Shown: positions 11,332 through 23,300 of the stretch, piece after piece
Layout of the letters: every line of letters begins with the position of its first letter
Position numbering within the stretch: the first letter of the stretch is position 1
Source of the DNA: Typha latifolia
Taxonomy: Eukaryota; Streptophyta; Magnoliopsida; Poales; Typhaceae
DNA length: 64,000 nt
NCBI GenBank assembly: GCA_019914945.1
Contig: CM034106.1
Coordinates: forward strand, 7,750,001 to 7,814,000
Direction: 5' to 3'
The notes under the pieces: generated by a model
Told to the model about the DNA's origin: nothing
Database searches by the model: none
What the model saw: only the letters and a program-made list of their open reading frames with translations
Made by a program: the position numbers and the translations under genes

Positions 11332-14300
11332 CTACACTGAGTGTGTTGGTGAGTTTCCAATTACTGACATAATGCCTTCTAGCTCAGCTGGTTGCTGGAT
11401 ATTGTGAGAAGCTTCAGAGTATTCAAATTCCATTCTCTGCATCTGCACCTCAGGCTCTTCACCAGAAAGGTCAGGCTTCTGTTTTCTCCGACCTAATGAC
11501 GGCAGGGATGGAAATAAACTGGAGGCGGGGTTCTTCTTTCGCGCCCCTAAAGCCCAGCCATGCAGTGTTGTTTGCAAATTCTCTTTGAATACTGCTCTTT
11601 TGAACATGTCGCCCATCTGAAAATCATGAACAAAATTAGTAAGAACTAAGAGCCAGCCCACTTCACACTAAAAGAGAGATCTTGAAGTATACTGAAGGAG
11701 AAGAGATGAGATAGTACCTGGGTGACGATGGCATACAAAGGAAGAGTGCTATAACTGCAGAGCCCTTGTATGATCACACTGTTAATAATAATATTATTCA
11801 TGAAATGTTAGTACAATATAGTGCTTTGTACTTTTCAAGGATACATAGACAAGTAAACAAAGTTCCTTATAGAAGTTACGAACCCAATAACAAGCCTGGG
11901 AATGAGATAAGCAGTTTTACCCATGATGCAGGAGGTAAAACCATAAGTACTCTGCAAAAATTTAGGATTGATTAGTGACCAAGAACTTTGACAATGAAGT
12001 TATTAGACCACAACTTAGTTACCCAAATCCAGAAGAAGAACGCAATCTCAAAGGAGTTCTGAAATAAGATGAAATGGAGTAGGTAGAGGACAAGACCAGG
12101 CCAATGGAACCAGAAATGCTCATCAGATGGCCTCAACTTTGGTGCTCCTTCCACTTGATTAAGATTATGCTTTGCTAAGTCTTGAGCTAACCGGGTTATT
12201 ATGTGCTCTAGCTTTGCCCCAACAATAAGAAGAAGCTGCAATTATTCGAGTAAGTCTTAAGCATTTTGTCTATGAATACAAGACTTAAAACTGTAGCACA
12301 ACTTACATCCAAAGCTTAACAGCTTTGCAAAATAGACCTTTTCAGGTCAGGCATGACCTATTGATCTTCAGGTACCAAATCAAATTAGATGAACATATAA
12401 AGCTAGTACAGATTTAGAAATTTGATTTAGAAATTTGGTAATTATGAACAAAGCGGTACTTTTGTACCATAGTTCCATATACTTACGAGAAGAGGCAAGA
12501 AAGATAACCAGAAGTATGTGTGCCATCCTGCATGGCAAAGTAATTCAGAACATAAAATAGCATACATGACCATAAAACCATAACATGCACTTGATTATGA
12601 ATGAAAGAAAGATCATGATATTGCTTATATAAACTGATGCCTAATCTACAATTTCTCTCAGAACAAAACATGGCAGACGTAACCATAAAACCATAAATGC
12701 ACTTGATTAAAAATAAAAATGTCAAAAGATAAAAAGATAAAAAAAACTATCATTCTCTAACAGTTTAAGATTTTACATCAATTGGTTATCTACCAAAAAG
12801 AAAGATCATAAAATATAAAATATAGTTTTCCACCAAAAATGGACAGTGAAAGTAACATTAGAACCATGTTCAGCTAATTAGAGATACTGAGCATATTGTC
12901 CTCGCTACATAAACCTATGCCTATTTTAACTATTTCTCTAGTTATGTAATCTACAAATAAACTCTGCAACTGCCACACTTTTCATATAAGAAAGAAATTT
13001 CAGATTTAGAAGTGCAATATTACTCAACAATTCAGGGGAAAAAACAAATTTATCATGGAGCCTTCATTCCCATAGGTATGTTTAAGGCAAAACTCAAGAT
13101 AAGGGTCTGAATTATGCATTTGAAAATATACATCGGCCGTATCGATAAATATAATATTGGACTATTTTTTAAATACTTGGTTTTCGATTTTGTCACCTAG
13201 GCCTACTACTTATGTTTCTGTTGCATGTGAATTTTTTTTCTATTTTCTCTTTCAATTTTGCCCTCATTAAGTAGTGAAGAGAGGGAATCATGTTATGCAT
13301 TTAACACAATCTAACTTTTTTTACTAAATTATATTATTTCATTATTTTTGTCTTAAGAAGATGCTCACAGTAATAAATGCTTGCTCTCTCTCATATATTT
13401 ACGTACTATGTAAAATAATTGCGAATTAGTCTGACTTGTTTTAAATGTACTATTGTGTCATGCAGCTCATGCTTGCCTTAGGAAACATGGACAGTAATAG
13501 ATATTTACTAACACAATTTCACAATTATATTTACGAATTTTGTAGTTATTTTTAATGCAGTTAAACATTAACAATAAAAGGAAGAATAAAAAAATACTAA
13601 TTGTGTAAAAATAACTGTGAATTATGTAAAATAAATTGTGAATAACGTAATATAACTCTGAATTACAATTCGAAAAAGGAGGATAAGGAGGAGTGAGAGA
13701 GATACTACTCTATTCAAAAATATGAAGACTTATTTTATAATCACTAATATTTAACGTGAATTTATTTCCAACAATACTTACATGTTTGTCAAAAATAGAA
13801 GGGATGAAATTAGAAAGATGCTAGAAACTTGATAGTTGATCTATATCTTCTCAGGTCCGATGATCCAGAGATGATTCGTAGTTATAGTTACGGACCTAGA
13901 CCAGTACAAACTAGAAACTAGGTGAGGCTTTTGCAATTTAATTGCATTTAGTTTTTTGATTTAACATATAAAACTGAGTGCATATATTTTCTATAGTCGA
14001 TAAACATTTTGTTATATTAGAATGCACACAATTTATATTTACAATGCATATTAGAGTCTATTATTGCAACAAAAAAAAATCAAATGCAATTAAATTGCAA
14101 ACGCCCTAACTAGGTAAACTAACTACTAAATTCATAAAAATACAAGTGTTCAATAATTAGAATTACGTAAGAAAATTATGAAATTCCCAAAAATAAAAAT
14201 TTTAATAACTGTGGATTACATGATAAAACTATGTAAATATAATTATGAACCATCTCTAGATCATCGGATCTGAGAAAATATGGATCAGTTGTCAAGTTTC

Positions 14301-17300
14301 TAAAATCATTTACTAGTCTCTACATTAAGAGTATTCGTCGTTCTAATTTCATCCCTATTATTTTTAGCTAATGTTTTGAAAGGTGGCCGCGGATAGCCGG
14401 TCTAGCATTTTTTATATAAAAAAATTATATACCTCTAAACTGCTGGCCTTTGCAACCACCTTGGCCCAAAAAAACCTAAACGGTAAATGGCATACTAGCA
14501 TAATACAATATGCTAATGTTCTCCACTTTACTGATACATAAAATATGTATGTAGGCTTGTATGTGCGTCAGTGCATGCACTACATAAAAAATGAGGACTA
14601 AACTCAGATAGAACTATAGAAGTGGCCTTCATTTACCATAATCCACATTTCTGAAGAACTTTCAGAAAGAATTTTTACTAGTGCACTACTGACAAATTTG
14701 TAGAAATATTTACCATTGCCTTAAACTTACCATTCAGATTCAGTAACAGGAAGATGACGACGAAGAGCCAGAGATACCAGCTGTATATGCAGTTCATCAG
14801 TGCTTGCAGATACCAGCAAGTCCAAAAGTAAAATTAGAAGCCAAAAAAAGTTAGAAACCTACCTTATTCCAACAACCCGTTTAAAATCATCCTCAAGAGC
14901 ACGCATCATGTACTTGTAGAAATCAAACTTTGGATTTGACTGGCAATGTTTCTAAAATTATCAAAAACCAGCAATTCATGAATTCCCTCTGCACAAAAAT
15001 CAAATGTGGAAACGTAAGATAGACAAACCAAAATTTTTATACTGTCAATCTTACCATGATAAATCCTTCTCTTAGTGCTCTGTAATCTGATTTACTCACC
15101 GAAGCATGAAATTGTTTGAAGAAAGCCATCTACAAATGAAGCATGATCAGAAATTTATAAGTTCAGTAGTTAAGAGTCAGATATTTAAGGAAAAAAGTAG
15201 CTAGTATATATGTAGGCTTCCCCTGATATAGTATAACAATGGTTTTACCCATGACATAATACAATGAAATTACTTTAGGGGGAGAAAAGGCTTTTTCTCA
15301 ACGTAACAAGCATACAACATGAGCAAGAACATGTACCATCCAGCTTATAATAGCTGATTGTCTCCAATATCCATGAACATGCTCCGTAACAAACTCAAGG
15401 TGGTGGTGGTGATGGTGGTGGTGGTGGTGGTGTTCAATTGTCCCTATTAGTATGGTTTTCATTTCATGCCAAAAGAAATACATAGAATCATCAAGAATGT
15501 GTAGAACTAAATCTATGAATCTAAGAATATAAAGATATTACCTTCCTCCTGTTTTGGAATCTCCTTATGAATTTCTAACTCCCAATTCCTCCACTGTCTG
15601 ATCTGCAAGAAATTGAACAAAGTTGTTTAGTTCCTCTCATTAGCAATATTATTTCCAATGCAGATGCTCACATATGAAAATACACCTTAGCTCCTCCTAG
15701 AATCACCGTGGTGGCAGAGAAGGCAACATGGACTACTGCAAGTACAAAGATAAAGATGTGTAGCTGATGTAATGCCTCGAGTGATAACAATGGAACCTCC
15801 CCCTACAATTGCAGAAAGATGTGGCACATTGTGTACATCACAAGTTCAGTACTTGCTAAAATTTAGTGACAGCACAGAACTTCATCACATAGAAAACTTT
15901 TGCATTGCTGTAAGGTGGAAATTAAGAGTGAAAAAAATAGTAAACCTTCACTAGAAAAATGCTACAAAACTGCACAAACAATCACTTCTCATCACTTGTG
16001 TAATATGAGCTGTATATTCTTGCAGCACATCTCCTTATTTTCCTTTTCTTTCTTTTATCTTTCTAAATTTAAGGGGAATTAGCTCAACATAGTCAATTAC
16101 ATAGTCTTCAAAGGTAGTCGCTCGGGTAAAAAAAATTATCATGACAAATACAAATCCCATATAAAGCGTCTAAATTTCATTCTATGACAGACTGGATTCC
16201 TTTCCATGAAGAAAGAATGATATCTAGGTAACTTCTATTTCCTAAGAAAGTAGACAATAAGGCTGTGTTTGGAAGTGGAATAGCTGGGTCAATTCCTTTT
16301 ATTGGTCAATTATCAAGGATAAATGGGGATAAATTAGGGGATAAAAGTAGTTCAACATTTTTGGAGGATAAAGATAATAATTTTTTACCGTTTTCACTTT
16401 TCTAGACTACCACGCTTGCCCATAGCTTATTCTCCCAAAAGGAAAATTGTTTGGAACATTTAGAAATAAAGGGGGATAAAGCTACTTTATCCCTCTTCCA
16501 AAACAGCCTAAAGGTTTACTGAATCAGCATCAATTTTGTTCCAAGAAGAACGGTACTCCAAACATAGTAGAGAGAAAGAGAGAGAAAGAGACAGATGTAA
16601 ATGGCAGAACTTCCATCACATAAATCATGTGTATATGTGCCAATTTCAAAATGTAATATACCCTAGAAAGCCTGAAAAGGACTGATTTACTTGGAACTGA
16701 TGTGTAGCCTATAAAACCTGAGGGACCACATGATTATACCAAGAAAAATAGGGACCCAGGTCATTTTGAACATTTCAGATTTATCTCATAAATTTACAAT
16801 AGTCTTTCTATAATCTTAGCTTCTGTCTGCCTTTCTGTACAAATCCAAGCACCTGCCTTGCTCGTTCAGTTGCATCTTTACTGAACATGTGAATTCTTGA
16901 CTGGTCTTCCATCACCTTTTATCATTATTATTTATTAAGGAACTCAACCTGCTCTATATCTTAGTCATTCTGCATAAATGTCAATTCCAGAACAACCAAA
17001 CAAAAGAATACCAAAAATTGTGAAATTGATCCTACTATATAAGCTGCTATCCTAATTAGTGTAGTACTACCATGTAAAATTACTATTCTACTGCTTCGTT
17101 ACATATTCCTCAACCCTGAAAATCAACCTATTATTTAACAAACCAACAACCCCAATTAGAGCTATCTCCAGTAGATCATACAGCAGTGTACTTATATGAA
17201 TATTGACCTTATTTCCCTTTGTTAAAAAGTATTGAAAGAAGGAACAGATTCCTTTAGTGCACTAGGAATGACTAGACATCTTAAGGCACATTTTTATCAT

Positions 17301-20300
17301 TAACTCAATTAAGCTGATTTCCTTGTTTCTTTATTAGAGCAAACTTTCTAAAATATGCAGCAGCAAGAGAAATTTAAATTCTCTCTCATCATTTACGTGC
17401 TTATTGCCGTCAAAGATTGTCTTTAGTTTGAATTTGGATTTTATATGCCCAAGTATCAATGCAGTTCCTTGTACAAAATCTTGTCTTTCCCTCCTTTTTC
17501 CAGATTCTTTTCCCCAAGGAATTTTGGGAGGTTCCTTCAAGTCAGACTGAGCTCAAACAATATGTAACAGAATAGGCCTACTGGCCTTCCTTGTTCTATG
17601 CACAGCCTTACCTTACCTAATTGCCTCAAGCAATTCAACTATAATCACTCAGTGTCATCAAGGTCCCGCTCACAATCAATTTCGAAACTTGTGTAACCCT
17701 TCCACTGGAACATCTGAACTTGGCATTCTTCTATAGTTGACCTCATGTTGTAGGGGAAAGGCCTCAATGATTAACTTTTAGGTCCTTTTTGACGATACAT
17801 GTTAACAGTAACAAGAATTATAAACTACTTTGTCTATACTTTACAACCTAATTCTTTTCATAAGGAAATCTTTATCAAGAGAACTGTTCTGTTCTTAGAT
17901 TCAACAAACTTCATTATGCAGTAATATAATTCTTTTTGACTTGCTCTATTGACATACCACTCCATTTAGGGGAACTACTTGGTTGCTTTGACCTATCACA
18001 ATGGACTAACTACAACATTAAAACACACTAGAGAGGTGTAAGTTGCAATTTGACTAATTCAGATCCAGAAATATAGTCATCAAAAGTCAAGACGTCATCT
18101 GAAAAGAACAACAAAAAAAAGTCCATGGGACTTGCTGCTGGCAACAAAACTTTCATGAGGGCCTTGATTGTGATAGACTATTTCACTTATAATTGCACAA
18201 AAGCACAGCTAGCTATGCCGATTTTTAGCCCCCATTTGGTTCAGAATTATCTTTTTTCCTATTCTAGATTAAGAAACATTACTCCATGTTAGAAACCAAA
18301 CATCAAATTATCCTTACTCTAAATTAAAAACAATATTCAAATTATTCCACACATACACCTTATTACAATTTTATTTTTGATTTGACTAAATTATTTCAAA
18401 AATCCTCTGTCCGCATTCGTACCACCCACCTAAACTAAAAATCCATACTCAATTTTTTTACCATCTTCTCTCTCCTACTGTCCACAAATGTATACTTACG
18501 CAATACATATAGCGGTGAAAATGGATCGGATACGGATCGGATAGTGCTCAACCCATATCCGGATCCATATTTTTAGTCCGGATACGAATTCGGATACGGA
18601 TATTGGACGGATAGCAAAATTTAAAATCATATCCTAACTAAACGGATATGGATAATTTTCGGATAGAGGATCGGATCTTAAACGGATATTGATTGAATTA
18701 AAAATAATTATAATATTTTATTTAGATATAATTAATATAAAATTATTAAGAGTTTTACGACAAATGATTTTTTTGTATGTCAAATTTATAAAATTAGAGA
18801 AATTAATCTCTATAAATAATATATAACGTATTATTAGTAACAATATTAATATTTACTATTTAGATAAGCAAACTAAAAATTGTAAATTTTTTTAAAAAAA
18901 TGCGGGTAAATGGATATCCGATATCCGTATCCGAATCCGAAAAATATATCTGACCCGTATCCGAATCCGTATCCGAATTTTTTTCAAAAATTCTATCCAT
19001 ATCCGAATCGGATAGAAATTTTTTATCCGAATTCGATCCGAATCGGATCGGATAGCGGGTCAGGTCGGAGTTAATCCGACCCGTTTTCACCCCTAAATAC
19101 ATACCTACAATTATTGGCAATACTTTAATTTAAATTTATATATCAAAACTAGGAGTGTAAATGAGCCAAGCTTGAGCGAACTGGACCCAAGTCAACTTGG
19201 CTCGAGAGGTGGAAAAACACAGCTCGGCTCGAGCTCGATCTCGATTCGAGCTGAAAAAGCTCAGCTAGGCTCGGCTTGAGCTTGGCTTGATGGCTCATGG
19301 GCATACATGGACTAGTGGCTCAATCCAAAATCTATGTGTTATAATAAGCTAATCCAATAGCCAATTTCATTACATTTAGAGGGGATGAGAGTTATAAAGG
19401 CATATCTACATTACCCAATTTCCGGTATGGGTCTAAACATCTAAGAGTCTCTATGAAAAAAAATAAAGAATAATTGGTATATGATAGGATTTGAACTCAA
19501 GTTGACTAAGTTACTAGAAATTGTTTTAACCAACTATGCTATATGACATTTATATATTTATATATTTATTTTGGTACATATATATATAATGTCATCTCAT
19601 ATATTATATATCGAGTCTATTCGAGCCAAGCTCTCTAGCTCGAGCTCGGGTTGATTAACCTTTCGAGCTCAAAAATCCAGCTCGGCTCGGCACATTTAGA
19701 GCTCGAGCCGAGCTCCCATGCCTCACGAGCTTTTCTAACAGCTCTAATCAAAACAAGAGTTTTTTTAGTCAATTTGAGTCAATTTCCCTTCTTGTTTATA
19801 ATTTTACCTTAACTTTTCACTTCAAAGATAATTATTACACCATTATTTTAGATTATAACTAAATATTAGAATACCTTTCTCTAGATTAGAGGTATAATTT
19901 TAAGAGTAAGAAATTAGAATAGTTACTCTAGATTTCCCCTTAATCGCAAACCAAATGGGGCCTTAGGTTTCTTACTTTCATGCTTACTAGCAACCATACT
20001 ATCTATGTCAGTATCACATAGCAAGAAAACTCATGAAGATTATAGAGTTATAGAGTTATGTACTTCTGTTGATGCAGGAAAATTTCAAAACGCATTAACA
20101 ATCAAAATGGCAATTGCAATTCCTTGGTAAAGCTCAAGTCACTATAGCCATATTGGTCTTCTACTTTGTGGTTTCATATACTGATCTTACATGGTACAAT
20201 CAAGGTTCTAAGCAGGGTTCAAAGTATCGGAGGATATTTCAAATCATGGGTACGATATATCCATTAGCGGAGGTAATTGGAATAATGCTAAAACTAGATT

Positions 20301-23300
20301 GGGTAATTGGGATAATGCTAAAACCAGATTGCTCCTATGTCTTCTACTATCTCACTCAGAAATTGCTAAGTTGGGTGTGGCAAGAGGCACGAGGCAACAA
20401 ATAAGGTGGCAGTAAATTACTGGCACTAATATGTGGGAAGGCGAGGAGAATCTTGTATCAGACCGTGCTCACCCATATCGATCATGTGACAATCATGGTT
20501 TGCTTCAAAAGGATTGCTAAGGCATGTCCATCATCTTGGTGCAGCGCCACAAGTTCTAGTCATGAAAATTGCACACTAGGTAATGGTCACAAGTTGCCTA
20601 TTGGCCTCCCCACAGTTTGGTGAGAGGGAGGCAAGCGTTTGTATGAAGTGCTACAATCATTTATTTGCAAGTATTCAACTACGAAGAAAGTCTTGCGTTG
20701 AGTAAAATAAATGCCTACAATCACTTCTTATCCTTTCTCCAAGAATTTCTAAAGAATTATACAAATGACGAATTATACCTTGGTATTGCAAAAGTTAGAA
20801 TCTGAATCCGCAGATAAGAGCTTCCTCTTGCTCCGGTTATGTACAACAGAAAAACCTAATCCAAGATGATTTTCTTGTGAAATAGTGGCTTCCTTCTTGC
20901 ATGGAAGCATGTGCAATGAGAGACTTTCTGGGATGCAAATGTGGGTAATAACACTTTGAAAGACAGTTAAGAGAAGGGAGATAAAGCCGAGAAGCATTAA
21001 CTCTGCATGCAAACATGGTCAGTCATTTCGTCAGATCAGTTCCTCAACAATTTTATACTGGGAAAACAATATAACTTAAATTAGTCTTTCCAACAAAGCA
21101 TAATCAGAAATATCAAGTTACAGTTAAATGAAAAGATAATTGGCGATAGGAAAAGTAACAAATTGAAATACTAAAGAAGCAATATATGGCACCCTAGGGA
21201 ATGTTTACTAGATAAATGTAAAGGCTAAACTGATCAAGTTAATGGAGCTTAAAAAGAATTGAAAAATATCTGATGATTTTTCCTTAATATAAATAAATTC
21301 TGACAAATCTTTAAAACTTACTTGGTCTGAATTCAAGACAAGATATGGTATAAACTTTTAGCTGAACTTCAAGACCCCAGGATGAATCAGTTTTAATATG
21401 AAATGCAGATGACATGATCTCAGATCTCTAAGTCTAGATTGATATTTAAATCCGAATTTGGACAGTGGATACAAGATTACTTGCAACGTAATTGAAATGT
21501 ATTTGATGGAAAACTTTCATCATTATGATTTCAGCCCTTTTCCAACAATATGGAGTTGGCTAAACCATAACTCAACATTAAAAAAGGCTCGATGGATGAC
21601 TTGCCACATATGATGACCCACTGTTAGACAGGCATCTATGCTATAAAATTTCACACCAAGTTTTTGGAAAATGATGAAACAAATGAGAAATGTGCTTTGA
21701 CTTATAAGGGCAGTTAAGAAGTAAAGTTGCCTAGAAGATATACTTTTTGTGTACTCTAGTTCATTGAGTTCCTTTCACTGTATTGGCAAAGTCTGTAAAT
21801 ATAGACTCTGCTCTTGGATGCTTTTGGATCTTCTAGAAGTTCAGAATAGCATGAAACATGTCAGAAATCTGACATTTACCTTATCATATTGCAAGGATGG
21901 TGCCTTAAATCAGTCATATAAGGTCAATCTGATATTCAATAACTTGGTGAGCCTGCTTGTGGATCCATGTTTTACACTATTTGTTGTTTAGATTCTTGTA
22001 TATCCTCCTGTAATATGTGGTGGACAATCTCTAAGAAGAACCATATTCACATAATCAACCCATTGCAGCAGCAATTCAGTGACCAAAAAACCCATACTAA
22101 AATTATGATTTCATATTTCTTAGATGTTTCTGCATAAACAATTATAGAATATAGATCCACAATTCCGAATCAATTTAATATCCTTCTTCATAACACCATA
22201 CCAATGTCTGATTGTATTTATCCTTAAAACATCACAAACGGCAATAGGATGGCAAAGGCACAAGGCAGGATTTGTAAATATAAAGTAAAAGAAAATTAAC
22301 ATTCTTGCACCATGCTAACCTTCTTTTAATTTCTCTAAGGCCCCAAAAAGTGCCACTTGCCCTTTATGTTTCAAAAACTGCAACATTAAAAAGAGAAATA
22401 AAATCAAGGAATTCTCTAAAGAAATCAAGTACCACTAAATAAACACCTTAAAAATGTAGGCAGCATGACAGACAATAATCATATCAATAAAAGATACAAT
22501 GAGTTCTTGCTTACGGACATTTCGAAGCTAAGTGACTTTTTTTAATTTAATATTATCTTTGAAAAATTACAAAAATGATAGTATTTACAAACTATTTACA
22601 TGCATAGGTTTGTTCCCTCCACCTCACATGCCAACTCATTATCATTATCCATATTATCATCTTCTTCCTCAACTCTCCCATCTCTCTGACCCCTCCTTTT
22701 CTACTCCACCCCCAACCCACAAAAAGACAGCCACTCTTCCTCCACCTCACCCATTCTCTTTGTTATTTGTCCACCTCCACTTTGTCAATTTCCACCATTC
22801 TATTAAATCTTTCCTCTATGCCTTTCCCATCAGCCATCACTACACACGCTGTGTAATCAAGTAATCATGCTTCTTTTGTGGTTTTGCCTTCTCTCCGTGT
22901 TGGCAAAGTTCTCGATGTCGCTAGGATTTTCCAACAACAATGAGTTTTGGTGGGTGGAGGAAAGGGGTGCGTGACAAGGAGGGGAGAGAGATCGGTGGGG
23001 GTGAGGAAGGAATTGAGAGATGGGTGAGGGAGACTAGGGAATGGAGTGAGCTGAGGGTGGGATGCGTTGGTGGGTTATCCTATATAATTTATAACTTTAC
23101 TAGTTGGGTATAAGATAGCTAGTTCTCTACTAACTGGTGTAGACCTTCAAATTTCAGGGGCAGTTCCTTGTGATTCACAATTAATGACCTTACTAAGCAG
23201 GTGCAACATGCTAGGAGCCAAGTGAGATTATTAGTTGCATTTATAGAATATATAACAAAGATTGCAGTACAGATATCATAATTCCAAGAAGATAGATAAA

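Larger units (their letters stand above)
18228..19962. mobile_element. PIF/Harbinger-type MITE carrying two nested hAT elements
   Basis: The outer ends are GCCCCCATTTGGTT on the left and, reverse-complemented, GGCCCCATTTGGTT on the right. TTA lies on both sides (18225-18227 and 19963-19965). Removing the nested elements at 18510-19095 and 19150-19746 with one copy of each duplication leaves an element of about 535 bp, a normal MITE size. It lies in MLO intron 3. Confidence 0.8.

Noticed and set aside
15298..15483. Stand-alone His-repeat mini-protein on the minus strand
   Set aside because: It is MLO exon 6 read past its splice sites; exon phases on both sides place it within the MLO protein.
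15772..16082. Short plus-strand open frames opposite MLO exon 4
   Set aside because: Antisense of a conserved MLO exon; no independent support.
22532..22864. 110-codon Pro/His/Ser-rich open frame in MLO intron 1
   Set aside because: C/T-rich intron text; low complexity and inside an intron on the other strand.
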